NCBI RefSeq assembly: GCF_014652855.1
Contig: NZ_BMZP01000022.1
Span: 1 to 55,614, forward strand
Reading direction: 5' to 3'
Source: Novosphingobium pokkalii
GTDB lineage: Bacteria > Pseudomonadota > Alphaproteobacteria > Sphingomonadales > Sphingomonadaceae
DNA: 55,614 nt
Shown: in pieces, positions 7,758 to 15,789 of the stretch
Layout of the letters: every line of letters begins with the position of its first letter
How positions within the stretch are numbered: position 1 is the stretch's first letter
Made by a program: the position numbers and the translations under genes
Notes under the pieces: generated by a model
The model's database searches: none
The model's input: only the letters and a program-made list of their open reading frames with translations
Told to the model about the DNA's origin: nothing

Positions 7758-9314
7758 CGTGCCGGGCGGCTTGGACGTATAGTCATAGACCACGCGGTTG
7801 ATGCCCTTGACCTCGTTGACGATGCGCGTCGCCACGCGGCTGAGGAAGCCGGCGTCGAAGGGATAGATATCGGCGGTCATGCCGTCGGTGGAGGTCACCG
7901 CGCGCAGGGCACACACCGAATCATAGGTGCGGTGGTCGCCCATCACGCCCACGGTGCGCACCGGCAGCAGCACGGCAAAGGCCTGCCAGATCGCGTCATA
8001 GAGCCCGGCGTTGCGGATCTCTTCCAGGTAGATCGCATCGGCCTTGCGCAGGATGTCGCAACGCTCGCGCGTCACTTCGCCGGGGATGCGGATGGCCAGG
8101 CCCGGTCCGGGGAACGGGTGGCGGCCCACGAAGATGTCGGGCAGGCCCAGTTCGCGGCCCAGCGCGCGCACTTCGTCCTTGAACAGTTCGCGCAGCGGCT
8201 CGACCAGCTTCATGTTCATGCGCTCGGGCAGGCCACCCACGTTGTGGTGGCTCTTGATCGTCACCGAAGGCCCGCCGGTGAACGACACGCTTTCGATCAC
8301 GTCCGGGTAGAGCGTGCCCTGCGCCAGGAAATCGGCGCCGCCCACCTTGCGCGCCTCGGCTTCGAACACGTCGATGAAGGTCTTGCCGATGAACTTGCGC
8401 TTGGCTTCGGGGTCGGTCACCCCTTCCAGGCCTTTCAGGAACAGCGTGGACACGTCCACGTGGACCAGCGGAATGTGATAGTGGTTGCGGAACAGCGAGA
8501 CCACCTGCTCGGCTTCGCCCAGGCGCATCAGGCCATGGTCGACGAACACGCAAGTGAGCTGGTCGCCGATCGCCTCGTGGATCAGCACGGCGGCCACGGC
8601 CGAATCGACCCCGCCGGAAAGGCCGCAGATGACGCGGGCATCGCCCACTTGCGCGCGGATTTCGGCAATCTTGGTCTTGCGGAATTCGGCCATGGTCCAG
8701 TCGCCGGCGCAGCCGCAGACATGGCGCACGAAATTGGCGATCAGCTTGCCGCCGTCTGGCGTGTGCACCACTTCGGGGTGGAACTGGGTGCCGTAATACT
8801 TCTTCTCGTCGTTGGCGATCACGGCGAAGGGCGCGCCGTCGGACACCGCGACGATGCGGAAGCCCGGCGCGAACTGCGTCACCTTGTCGCCGTGGCTCAT
8901 CCACACCTGGTGGCGCTCGCCCTGGCTCCACAGCCCGTCGAACAGCACGCAAGGCTCGGTCACGGTCAGGAAGGCACGGCCGAATTCACCCGAATCGCCC
9001 GGTTCCACCTTGCCGCCAAGCTGGTGGCTCATCACCTGTTGGCCATAGCAGATGCCCAGGATCGGCAGGCCGCTGTCGAACAGCACCTGCGGCGCGCGGG
9101 GGCTGCCGTCGGCGGGCACGCTGGCAGGCGAACCCGACAGGATGATGCCCTTGGGCTTCATGCGGTGGAACGCCGCCTCGGCCTGGGTGAAAGGGGCGAT
9201 TTCGGAATAGACGCCCGCCTCGCGCACGCGGCGCGCGATCAGCTGCGTCACCTGGCTGCCAAAATCGACGATCAGGATCGATTCGGGGGCCGATTCTTCG
9301 GGCTGGATGGTCAT
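7743..9314 (-). CDS. guaA: GMP synthase (glutamine-hydrolysing)
   Basis: This 523-residue enzyme converts XMP to GMP using ATP and glutamine, the last step of guanine nucleotide synthesis. The class I amidotransferase domain is N-terminal, with nucleophile Cys89 in GICYGQQ and His/Glu in QFHPEVVHT. The ATP pyrophosphatase domain has the P-loop SGGVDSAV. The C-terminal dimerisation domain ends PPGTIEWE. ATG 9314 gives the usual start; the frame extends upstream without family similarity. Length is normal. Its 3' end borders the island and reads intact, as expected if integration restores the coding end. Confidence 0.97.
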   Translation of the reverse strand: MTIQPEESAPESILIVDFGSQVTQLIARRVREAGVYSEIAPFTQAEAAFHRMKPKGIILSGSPASVPADGSPRAPQVLFDSGLPILGICYGQQVMSHQLGGKVEPGDSGEFGRAFLTVTEPCVLFDGLWSQGERHQVWMSHGDKVTQFAPGFRIVAVSDGAPFAVIANDEKKYYGTQFHPEVVHTPDGGKLIANFVRHVCGCAGDWTMAEFRKTKIAEIRAQVGDARVICGLSGGVDSAVAAVLIHEAIGDQLTCVFVDHGLMRLGEAEQVVSLFRNHYHIPLVHVDVSTLFLKGLEGVTDPEAKRKFIGKTFIDVFEAEARKVGGADFLAQGTLYPDVIESVSFTGGPSVTIKSHHNVGGLPERMNMKLVEPLRELFKDEVRALGRELGLPDIFVGRHPFPGPGLAIRIPGEVTRERCDILRKADAIYLEEIRNAGLYDAIWQAFAVLLPVRTVGVMGDHRTYDSVCALRAVTSTDGMTADIYPFDAGFLSRVATRIVNEVKGINRVVYDYTSKPPGTIEWE

Positions 9315-9630
9315 GGCTGGCCGATAAGGAAGGCGGGCCGAACTGTCCAGCGCCAGGCGAAAATTCCGGCCCGCGCCGGCCGCTGTGTCGTCCTTGCCGC
9401 GCATTGTGCCCAAACTGTTGCGCGTTGGCCACAATTCATATGGTTGCACGATATGGGTTGCGTTTTGCGCAACTGCTCCTGCCAGGATCGCACTTGTAAC
9501 AAAACCGCGTCGTTCTATGTGAGCATCAGTTCGCGGCTCCGAGCCTTACCCTGCCGGCGCGACGGACTGAGAGGATCCTGCAAGGTTAACAAATAAAACT
9601 TTTCTACTCGCAGGAAATCAGGAGCATACC

Positions 9631-9714
9631 ATGCGCAAGTTCGCAACCGTTATGCTGCCGCTCATCCTTGCTGCTGGTGTCAGCGGCGCGATGTTCACTG
9701 CCACGCTTGTCTAA
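9631..9714 (+). CDS. 27-residue hydrophobic small protein
   Basis: A short ORF encodes a basic N-terminus (MRKFA) followed by one hydrophobic helix (TVMLPLILAAGVSGAMFTAT) and stop. CAGGAG lies about 8 bp upstream, good for a small gene. It has its own region between guaA (divergent) and gluQRS, followed by a terminator-like hairpin. It is probably a single-pass membrane peptide or a signal-like peptide. I recognise no characterised family. The stretch 9315-9630 upstream holds no other gene and probably carries both promoters. Confidence 0.55.
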   Translation: MRKFATVMLPLILAAGVSGAMFTATLV

Positions 9715-9826
9715 GCGCTGGCGGCAGCACTGATCCATGTCCGGCCGGTCCTCTCAAGCGGCCAGGGCATGACTTGAATACGTACGAAGCCCCGCACCGC
9801 GATGTCACCGCATCGCGGCGGGTCTT

Positions 9827-9865
9827 AAAACGGCGGTCCGGCGGGGCCGCCGTTTTGCGTTTTTG
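9827..9865 (+). terminator. Intrinsic terminator after the small ORF
   Basis: AAAACGGCGG and CCGCCGTTTT form a 10-bp perfect stem with a 10-nt loop, followed shortly by TTTTT. A second small hairpin (CCGCGATG/CATCGCGG) lies just before it. It separates the micro-ORF from gluQRS. Confidence 0.65.
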
Positions 9866-9925
9866 GCAATTGTGTCTTTGCGGATACACTTGTTCCTGGG
9901 AGGAAACCTTCTACCCATCCCCGCC

Positions 9926-10801
9926 ATGCCCATCCCTGCCGCGCCCACCCCCTCCACGATCGTCACCCGCTTTGCCCCCAGCCCCAACGGGCCGCTGCAT
10001 CTCGGCCATGCCTGGGCCGCGATCGTCGCGCATGATCGCGCGCGGGCAGCAGGCGGCACGTTCCTGCTGCGGATCGAGGATATCGACGGTGTGCGCAGCC
10101 GGCCCGAACTGGCCGACGCCTTCCGCGCCGACCTCGCCTGGCTCGGCCTCGCCTGGCGCGAGGTAACCCCGCAATCGCGGCGCGTTGCCGCCTACGAAGC
10201 CGCCGCCGATGCCTTGCGCCGGGCCGGGCTGCTCTACCCCTGCCGCTGCACCCGCGCCGAAGTGGCCGCTGCGGCCAAGGCGCAAGGCCCCGATGGGCCG
10301 CTCTATCCCGGCACTTGCCGGCTTCATCCCGTCGAACCCGGCCCCGATGTCGCCTGGCGGCTCGACATGGCGCGGGCGATGGCCCTGGCCGGCCCGCTGG
10401 ACTGGGAGGATGAGCGGCGCGGCGTGCAGCGCGCCGATCCGGCGCTGTTCGGCGATGTCGTGCTGTGGCGCAAGGATGCGCCTGCGTCCTATCACTTGGC
10501 CGCCACCGTGGATGATGCCGCCGATGGCGTGACCGTGGTCACGCGCGGGATCGACTTGTTCCGCGCCACGCATGTGCACCGCCTGCTCCAGGCGCTGCTG
10601 GGTTTGCCGGTGCCGCGCTGGCACCATCATCCCGTGCTGGTCGGGCCGGACGGGCGCAAGCTGGCCAAGCGGCGCGACGCGCCGGGCCTGGCCGAGCGGC
10701 GCCTGGCGGGCGAAGACGGACCTGCCCTGGCAGCGGCGCTGCGCTCTGGTCTTTTTGACACTGGCATTTGCCTGGCGGACGCCATAGACCTTGCGCCATG
10801 A
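9926..10801 (+). CDS. gluQRS: Glutamyl-Q tRNA(Asp) synthetase
   Basis: This 291-residue paralog of the glutamyl-tRNA synthetase catalytic core lacks the anticodon-binding domain. GluQ-RS attaches glutamate to the queuosine of tRNA(Asp). Visible motifs are RFAPSPNGPLHLGHAW (HIGH equivalent HLGH), the zinc site CRCTRAE with YPGTCR, and KLAKRRDAPG (KMSKS equivalent). ATG 9926 is the nearest start before the conserved IVTRFAPSPNG; no strong Shine-Dalgarno is visible at normal spacing, and a TTG further upstream (9863) cannot be excluded. Its stop overlaps the HIG1 gene start by 4 bp (ATGA). Confidence 0.9.
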   Translation: MPIPAAPTPSTIVTRFAPSPNGPLHLGHAWAAIVAHDRARAAGGTFLLRIEDIDGVRSRPELADAFRADLAWLGLAWREVTPQSRRVAAYEAAADALRRAGLLYPCRCTRAEVAAAAKAQGPDGPLYPGTCRLHPVEPGPDVAWRLDMARAMALAGPLDWEDERRGVQRADPALFGDVVLWRKDAPASYHLAATVDDAADGVTVVTRGIDLFRATHVHRLLQALLGLPVPRWHHHPVLVGPDGRKLAKRRDAPGLAERRLAGEDGPALAAALRSGLFDTGICLADAIDLAP

Positions 10802-11031
10802 CCTATGTGCTCGTGCCCCTGCTGATCGTGCTCATGGCGCTGACCGTGTGGTCGCTGCTGCGGGGTGTCGTTGCCTTCCTGCGCACCACGCGCGAAGGGC
10901 TGGAGCGCGGCGAGGAAGGCATCCGCGAGATGCAGCTCTTGCAGAACCGCATGATGTTCAACCGCATCAAGTTCCAGGGCCTCGCCATCGTGGTGGTGAT
11001 CGTGCTGCTGATGGTCGCCGGCAAGAACTGA
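10798..11031 (+). CDS. HIG1-domain small membrane protein
   Basis: This 77-residue protein has two membrane segments: LVPLLIVLMALTVWSLLRGV near the N-terminus and FQGLAIVVVIVLLMVAG at the C-terminus, joined by a charged loop. The second half (LLQNRMMFNRIKFQGLAI) fits the HIG1 (hypoxia-induced gene 1) signature. HIG1 proteins modulate respiratory complexes in mitochondria and some alphaproteobacteria. Start ATG 10798 overlaps the gluQRS stop; the cobalamin adenosyltransferase follows after 18 bp, so these genes form an operon. Confidence 0.75.
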   Translation: MTYVLVPLLIVLMALTVWSLLRGVVAFLRTTREGLERGEEGIREMQLLQNRMMFNRIKFQGLAIVVVIVLLMVAGKN

Positions 11032-11049
11032 ACGGGTCCGTTCCATTTT

Positions 11050-11610
11050 ATGGTCAAGCTGAACAAGATCTACACCCGCACCGGTGACGATGGCACGACC
11101 GGGCTGGTCGATGGCTCGCGTCGCGCCAAGCACGATGCGCGCATGGCCGCGATCGGCGAGGTGGACGAGGCCAACAGCGCGCTGGGCCTGGCCGCGCTGG
11201 TGGTACCGGCCGATGTCTGCGCCGAGCTGACGCGCATCCAGAACGACCTGTTCGACCTGGGCGCCGACCTTGCCACGCCGGGCGAGGATTTCGCGCCGGG
11301 CGAAATGACCCTGCGCGTGGTGCCGGGGCAGGTCGCCTGGCTGGAAAGCGCGATCGATGCCCGCAACGCCGCGCTGCCGCCCTTGACCAGCTTCATCCTG
11401 CCCGGCGGCAGCGAGGGCGCAGCGCGGGTGCACCTGGCCCGCGCCATCACCCGCCGCGCCGAACGCGCCGCCGTGGGCCTGGCGGCGGCCGAGCCGGTCA
11501 ATCCATCGGCGCTTGCCTATCTCAACCGGCTGTCGGACTATCTCTTCGTGCTGGCCCGCGCGCTCAACGCCGGGCGCGACCCGCTGTGGGTGCCGGGCGC
11601 CAGCCGCTAA
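11050..11610 (+). CDS. pduO: Cob(I)alamin adenosyltransferase, PduO type
   Basis: This 186-residue four-helix-bundle enzyme transfers adenosyl from ATP to cob(I)alamin, giving adenosylcobalamin. The ATP-binding N-terminus KIYTRTGDDGTTGL and SRRAKHDAR are typical, as are IGEVDEANSALGL, QNDLFDLGADLATP and the C-terminal LNRLSDYLFVLAR. Length matches PduO-type enzymes. It lies in a plus-strand run after HIG1 and before 3-hydroxybutyryl-CoA dehydrogenase. The product could serve methylmalonyl-CoA mutase, which is not in the window. Confidence 0.93.
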   Translation: MVKLNKIYTRTGDDGTTGLVDGSRRAKHDARMAAIGEVDEANSALGLAALVVPADVCAELTRIQNDLFDLGADLATPGEDFAPGEMTLRVVPGQVAWLESAIDARNAALPPLTSFILPGGSEGAARVHLARAITRRAERAAVGLAAAEPVNPSALAYLNRLSDYLFVLARALNAGRDPLWVPGASR

Positions 11611-11630
11611 CGCAAAAAGGATACTGGGGC

Positions 11631-12500
11631 ATGCAGACCGTTGCCGTGATCGGGGCCGGGCAGATGGGCGCGGGGATCGCGCAAGTCATGGCCCAGGCCG
11701 GGCTTGCCGTGCTGCTGGCCGACGTGGACCTGGCGGCGGCCGAAAAGGGCCGTGACAAGATCGCCAAGGCGCTCGCCCGGCTGGTGGCCAAGGACAAGAT
11801 CGCGGCGGCCGATGCCGAGGCGATCGTCGCGCGGATCACGCCGGTGGGCGACTATGCGCCGATGGCGGCGGCCGACCTGATCGTGGAAGCGGCGACCGAG
11901 CGCGAGGATATCAAGCGCGCGATCTTTGCCGCCGCCGGCAAAGTGCTGGCGGCCCACGCGATTCTCGCCAGCAACACCAGCTCGATCCCGATCACCCGCA
12001 TGGCCGCCGCCTCGCCCGATCCGGCGCGGTTCATCGGCCTGCACTTTTTCAATCCCGTGCCGGTGATGAACCTGGTGGAAGTGATTCCGGGCCTGGCCAC
12101 TTCGGCCGCCACGCTCGACGCCATGCGCGCGCTGGTCGGCCGGCTGAACAAGGAACTGGTGCTTTCGCAGGACGAGGCCGGCTTCATTGTCAACCGCGTG
12201 CTGATGCCCATGCTCAACGAGGCGGCTTTCGTGCTGGGCAGCGGCACGGCCAGCATCGTCGATATCGACAAGGCCTGCCGCCTTGGCCTCAACCACCCGA
12301 TGGGGCCGCTGGAACTGGCCGATTTCATTGGCCTCGACACCTGCGTCGAAATCATCCGCGTGCTGCACACCAGCACGGGCGACAGCAAGTATCGCCCCGC
12401 GCCGCTGCTGGTGAAATATGTCGAGGCCGGCTGGCTCGGCCGCAAGACCGGGCGCGGCTTCTACGATTACAGCGGCGAGGCCCCCGTCCCGACGCGCTGA
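11631..12500 (+). CDS. 3-hydroxybutyryl-CoA dehydrogenase
   Basis: This 289-residue NAD-dependent enzyme of the 3-hydroxyacyl-CoA dehydrogenase family interconverts acetoacetyl-CoA and 3-hydroxybutyryl-CoA. The Rossmann motif GAGQMGAGIAQ is N-terminal. ASNTSSIPIT and GLHFFNPVPVMNLVEVI supply catalytic Ser and His, and NHPMGPLELADFIGLD belongs to the C-terminal dimerisation domain. ATG 11631 directly precedes the NAD-binding strand. It stands alone without hydratase or thiolase domains, as in Hbd/PaaH/FadB2. It could feed C4 acyl-CoA turnover related to the PHA genes further on. Confidence 0.93.
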   Translation: MQTVAVIGAGQMGAGIAQVMAQAGLAVLLADVDLAAAEKGRDKIAKALARLVAKDKIAAADAEAIVARITPVGDYAPMAAADLIVEAATEREDIKRAIFAAAGKVLAAHAILASNTSSIPITRMAAASPDPARFIGLHFFNPVPVMNLVEVIPGLATSAATLDAMRALVGRLNKELVLSQDEAGFIVNRVLMPMLNEAAFVLGSGTASIVDIDKACRLGLNHPMGPLELADFIGLDTCVEIIRVLHTSTGDSKYRPAPLLVKYVEAGWLGRKTGRGFYDYSGEAPVPTR

Positions 12501-12525
12501 GGAACAGCGAGCAGGGCCATGCGTA
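12501..12525 (+). promoter_or_regulatory. Possible sigma-EcfG promoter with one mismatch
   Basis: GGAAC (12501-12505), a 16-bp spacer and CGTA (12522-12525) match the EcfG consensus GGAAC-N16-CGTT except the last base. It starts immediately after the dehydrogenase stop, 24 bp before the start of the next gene. With one mismatch it may be chance. Confidence 0.3.
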
Positions 12526-12548
12526 TCCTCTCCACAAGGAGAGACACG

Positions 12549-12869
12549 ATGAGCAAGGACCTGCCCGATCTTCCCCCCGAAGCGCACAACGCCGAACAGG
12601 ACGATGCGCCGACCCAGGCCCAGACCCTGGCCGATGAAGCGCTCGGCCGCGCCACGGCCGTGCTCGGCGCCGCCGAAGACAGCGAGCGCGTCAGCGGCGA
12701 TGGCGATGAGCCGGGTTCCACGCCCGATCTGGTCGACCACATGAAGCAGATGGTCTCGTCGGGCCGCATCGACATGGGCGCCTATCGCGGCGAGCGCAAC
12801 GATGACGACGAGGAAGGCGGTCTGGGCGAATCCGGCGTCGACGACGAGACGCCGCGCGGGGCGGAGTGA
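12549..12869 (+). CDS. Acidic hypothetical protein
   Basis: This 106-residue, strongly acidic protein has no membrane segment. The N-terminal half is rich in Asp/Glu/Ala (EAHNAEQDDAPTQAQTLADE). The middle carries TPDLVDHMKQMVSSGRIDMGAYRGERNDDDEE, and the tail is Gly/Glu-rich and probably disordered. AAGGAG is well placed before ATG 12549. The DLVDHMKQMV...GRIDMGAY..E segment recalls proteins with an anti-sigma FlgM-like or regulatory helix, but I cannot assign a family. It may be stress-induced if the EcfG-like site upstream is real. Confidence 0.7.
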   Translation: MSKDLPDLPPEAHNAEQDDAPTQAQTLADEALGRATAVLGAAEDSERVSGDGDEPGSTPDLVDHMKQMVSSGRIDMGAYRGERNDDDEEGGLGESGVDDETPRGAE

Positions 12870-12914
12870 GGCGGGGCTTGGGGCGAAGGTAGACCGGAGG
12901 ACAACACCTCTCCT

Positions 12915-13165
12915 CCGTTCGCCCTGAGCCTGTCGAAGGACGCCAACGCGGCGCTTGCCTGCTACCGGGCTTCGACAAGCTCAGCCCGAACGGGGATGTG
13001 GGAAAGGTCTGAAATCGATTGTTCCGAGGCCATCGCAGCGGTCGTCCGACAATCGCACTGCTTGGCGCCCTTCGACAGGCTCAGGGCGAACGGAAGTTTG
13101 GGGTGGCTTCACGGCTCCTTACGATTATGACCACCTGAACTCCGTTCGGGCTGAGCTTGTCGAAG
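12915..13165. repeat. REP-like cluster: four copies of a 24-bp palindromic unit
   Basis: The unit TTCGACARGCTCAGSSCGAACGG occurs at 12971-12993 and 13070-13093. Inverted copies lie at 12915-12940 and 13142-13165. Copies are arranged as two head-to-head pairs, like REP/BIME clusters. The region 12870-13196, between the acidic hypothetical gene and dapE (convergent), holds no gene; the hairpins may stop transcription from both sides. Confidence 0.8.
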
Positions 13166-13196
13166 CCCCCTGGTGCTGGCCCCTATCGCAGCAGGT

Positions 13197-14324
13197 TCAG
13201 CCAGCCAGCGCCGCCAGGGCAACCCGGCGGTAGATGCGCGTCAGCACATGCAAGTCTTCCATCGCCACCGCCTCGTCCTTCTTGTGCATCGTCGCGTTGC
13301 ACAGGCCGAATTCCACCACCGGGCACAGAGCGCGCAGGAACCGTGCGTCCGATGTGCCGCCGGTGGTCGAAAGCTCCGGCGTGACGCCGGTTTCAGCTTC
13401 CACCGCCTGAGCGATCAGGGTGGAGAACGCACCGGGCAGGGTGATGAAGCTTTCGCCCGAGATCACTGCTTCGGCCGTGCCGCCGTGGCGAGCGGCAATC
13501 GCGCTGACGCGATCGACCAGGCTCTGCCCGGTGTGCCGATCGTTGAAGCGGATCGACAGGCGGGCGCGGGCTTGCGCAGGGATCACGTTGGTGGCGGGGT
13601 TGCCCACCGCGAGGTCGGTCACTTCCAGGTTGGACGGCTGGAACCACTCGCTGCCTTCGTCCAGCACGAGCGCATCGAGTTCGGCGAGCATCGCCACCAG
13701 GCGCGGGATCGGATTGTCGGCCAAGTGCGGATAGGCCACGTGGCCCTGCGCGCCATCGACCGTGAGCCAGATGTTGACCGAGCCGCGCCGACCGATCTTC
13801 ATCATGTCGCCCAAGCGGTTGACGCTGGTCGGCTCGCCCACCAGGCACAAGTCGGGTAGCGCGCCGATCGTGCGCATGTGCTCGATCAGGGCGACAGTGC
13901 CATAGCGTGCCGGCCCTTCCTCGTCCCCGGTGATGACCAGGCTGATCGTGCCGGCCTCGGCGGGAATGTCGGCCAGCGCGGCGACGAAAGCCGCGATCGC
14001 GCCTTTCATGTCCACCGCGCCGCGGCCATAGAGCAGTTCGCCGCGCCGCTCGGCGTTGAACGGCGCGCTGCTCCAGCCCTGGCCGGGCGGCACCACGTCA
14101 AGATGCCCGGCAAAGGCGAAATGGCGGCTGCCGGCCGGACCCTGGCGCACGGCAAACAGGTTTTCCACCGGGCCATCGGGCGCTTCGCCGGCGATGAAGC
14201 GATGGACGGTGAAGCCCAGCGGCGCGACCATGGCTTCGAGCGTGTCGAACACGCTGCCGGTGGCCGGGGTCACGCTGGGGCAATCGATCAGGCGCTCGGT
14301 GAGAACGACGGGGTCGGCACTCAT
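13197..14324 (-). CDS. dapE: Succinyl-diaminopimelate desuccinylase
   Basis: This 375-residue M20-family zinc enzyme hydrolyses N-succinyl-L,L-diaminopimelate in lysine and peptidoglycan-precursor synthesis. Metal ligands are visible in GHLDVVPPG (His, Asp), RGAVDMKG (bridging Asp), TGDEEGPA (catalytic Glu pair), LVGEPT and NATMHKKDE (C-terminal His). The dimerisation insert includes GRRGSVNIWLTVDGAQGHVAYPHLA. The ATG at 14324 overlaps the stop of the GST gene by 4 bp, so both are translated from one message. Confidence 0.95.
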   Translation of the reverse strand: MSADPVVLTERLIDCPSVTPATGSVFDTLEAMVAPLGFTVHRFIAGEAPDGPVENLFAVRQGPAGSRHFAFAGHLDVVPPGQGWSSAPFNAERRGELLYGRGAVDMKGAIAAFVAALADIPAEAGTISLVITGDEEGPARYGTVALIEHMRTIGALPDLCLVGEPTSVNRLGDMMKIGRRGSVNIWLTVDGAQGHVAYPHLADNPIPRLVAMLAELDALVLDEGSEWFQPSNLEVTDLAVGNPATNVIPAQARARLSIRFNDRHTGQSLVDRVSAIAARHGGTAEAVISGESFITLPGAFSTLIAQAVEAETGVTPELSTTGGTSDARFLRALCPVVEFGLCNATMHKKDEAVAMEDLHVLTRIYRRVALAALAG

Positions 14325-15010
14325 GCTTGGCTCGTTTCCTCGAACTGTTCGATGGTCCATTCTTCATCCTCGGCCGCGTCGATCCACGCCTGCATCCAGG
14401 GATGTTCCCACAGCGCCTGCATATAGGCGACGGCAAAGCCGGGCACGCCCACGCCATAGGTGACGAAGCGCGAGACGACCGGGGCATAGATGATGTCGGC
14501 CGCGCTGAACGTGCCGAACAGGAACGGCCCGCCCTGGCCAAAGCGGGCGCGCGCCTCGGCCCACAGTTGCAGGATGCGGACGATATCGGCGCGCACATCG
14601 TCGCGCACCTCCACTTGCGCCTGGCGGCGGCGGATGTTCATCGGCATGTGCCCGCGCAGCGCGAAATAGCCCGAATGCATTTCTGCCACCATCGAACGCG
14701 CCATGGCCCGCGCCGCATCGTCCTTGGGCCAGAAGCGGTCGCGGCCGACCTTGTCGGCCAGGTAGTCGATGATCGCCAGGCTGTCCCACACCACGGCTTC
14801 GCCGTCCCACAGGATCGGCACTTTGCCCGACGAGGGCGCCAGATTGGCATCGCGGCGCTTGGCCTCGTCCCAATCGTCGCCATAGAGCGGAACGGTGATT
14901 TCCTCGAACGCCAGGCCCGATTGCTTGCAGGCCAGCCAGCCGCGCAGGGACCAGCTCGAATAGTTCTTGTTGCCGATAACCAGCTTCATGCGCGCAGGGC
15001 CTTTCTGCAT
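14321..15010 (-). CDS. Glutathione S-transferase family protein
   Basis: This protein of about 229 residues has a thioredoxin-like N-domain (KLVIGNKNYSSWSLRGWLA, with SS-W-S at the usual glutathione-activating position; KVPILWDGEAVVWDSLAIIDYLA, where cis-Pro and the Glu/Asp-Ser pair bind glutathione) and an all-helical C-domain (FLFGTFSAADIIYAPVVSRF). ATG 15010 has GAGGAGG just upstream, but that is part of a repeat; ATG 14989, which begins MKLVIGNKNYSS, is an alternative. It overlaps dapE by 4 bp. The substrate is unknown. Confidence 0.88.
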   Translation of the reverse strand: MQKGPARMKLVIGNKNYSSWSLRGWLACKQSGLAFEEITVPLYGDDWDEAKRRDANLAPSSGKVPILWDGEAVVWDSLAIIDYLADKVGRDRFWPKDDAARAMARSMVAEMHSGYFALRGHMPMNIRRRQAQVEVRDDVRADIVRILQLWAEARARFGQGGPFLFGTFSAADIIYAPVVSRFVTYGVGVPGFAVAYMQALWEHPWMQAWIDAAEDEEWTIEQFEETSQA

Positions 15011-15015
15011 GTAAT

Positions 15016-15110
15016 CCCCCCTCCTCTTTAGAGGAGGGGCCGGGGGTGGTGCGGGGCCTGGCGCCAGTTTTCCACCACCCCCCGACCCCCTCCTCTGAAG
15101 AGGAGGGGGA
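15016..15110. repeat. Double-hairpin GC-rich palindromic repeat
   Basis: Two hairpins, CCCCTCCTCT-TT-AGAGGAGGGG (about 15019-15039) and CCCCCTCCTCT-GA-AGAGGAGGGGG (about 15087-15109), flank complementary segments GGGGGTGGTG and CACCACCCCC. The whole 95-bp unit folds as one nested palindrome between engB and the GST gene. It looks like a dispersed intergenic repeat. Confidence 0.7.
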
Positions 15111-15123
15111 GATGATTGTGCGT

Positions 15124-15789
15124 TCAGACCGCCGCGTCGTCCAGCACGGCGCCGCGCAGGGCGGCGATGCCGAGGCCCTTTTCCGACGAGGTCACGCTCA
15201 CGTCAGGATGGGCGGCGGTGTGCTTGCGCGCGGTGGCCTGGGTTTCTTCCACCACTTGCGCCAGTTCGCTGGCCTTGATCTTGTCGGCCTTGGTCAGCAC
15301 CACGCGATAGCTGACGGCGGCTTCGTCGAGCATCTGCATCATCTCGGCATCCACCGGCTTGATGCCGTGGCGGCTGTCGATCAGCAGCAGCGCGCGCTTG
15401 AGCACCACGCGGCCGCGCAAGTAGTCGCGCACCAGGCGGCGCCATTGCTCCACCACTTTGGGCGGGGCCTTGGCAAAGCCATAGCCGGGCATGTCGACCA
15501 GGCGGAACAGCGTGGGCTGGCCCACCTCGAAATAGTTCAGTTCCTGCGTGCGGCCGGGCGTGACCGAGGTGCGCGCCAGCGACTTGCGCCCGGTCAGCGC
15601 GTTGAGCAGCGAGGACTTGCCCACGTTGGAGCGGCCGCAGAATGCGATTTCCGGAAAGTCCGGATCGGGCAGGAACTTGAGCTGCGGCGCGGATTTGAGG
15701 AATTCCACGCGGCCGGAAAAGAGCGCGCGGGCGCGCTCTTCCAGGGCCATCAGGCGCAGGCCTTCCTCGTCGGGTCCGGTGGCGCTCAC
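15124..15789 (-). CDS. engB: Ribosome biogenesis GTPase EngB/YsxC
   Basis: This 221-residue GTPase is needed for large-subunit assembly. GTP-binding motifs are in order: G1 GRSNVGKSS, G2 region TSVTPGRTQELNYF, G3 DMPGYGFA and G4 TKADK, with G5 near VTSSEKG. Length is usual for the family. Its start overlaps the yidC stop by 4 bp, so it is the last gene of the rpmH-rnpA-yidD-yidC-engB run. Confidence 0.95.
   Translation of the reverse strand: MSATGPDEEGLRLMALEERARALFSGRVEFLKSAPQLKFLPDPDFPEIAFCGRSNVGKSSLLNALTGRKSLARTSVTPGRTQELNYFEVGQPTLFRLVDMPGYGFAKAPPKVVEQWRRLVRDYLRGRVVLKRALLLIDSRHGIKPVDAEMMQMLDEAAVSYRVVLTKADKIKASELAQVVEETQATARKHTAAHPDVSVTSSEKGLGIAALRGAVLDDAAV

Noticed and set aside
7662..9596. 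A 644-codon open frame on the plus strand
   Set aside because: It lies antisense to guaA, which has all catalytic motifs; its His/Arg/Ala-rich product is typical of the complement of GC-rich coding DNA.
9315..9630. A riboswitch upstream of guaA
   Set aside because: No purine or other riboswitch core and no terminator hairpin were seen before the guaA start.
12870..13196. The repeated units as a CRISPR array
   Set aside because: Units alternate in orientation and are unevenly spaced, with no constant repeat-spacer pattern and no cas genes.
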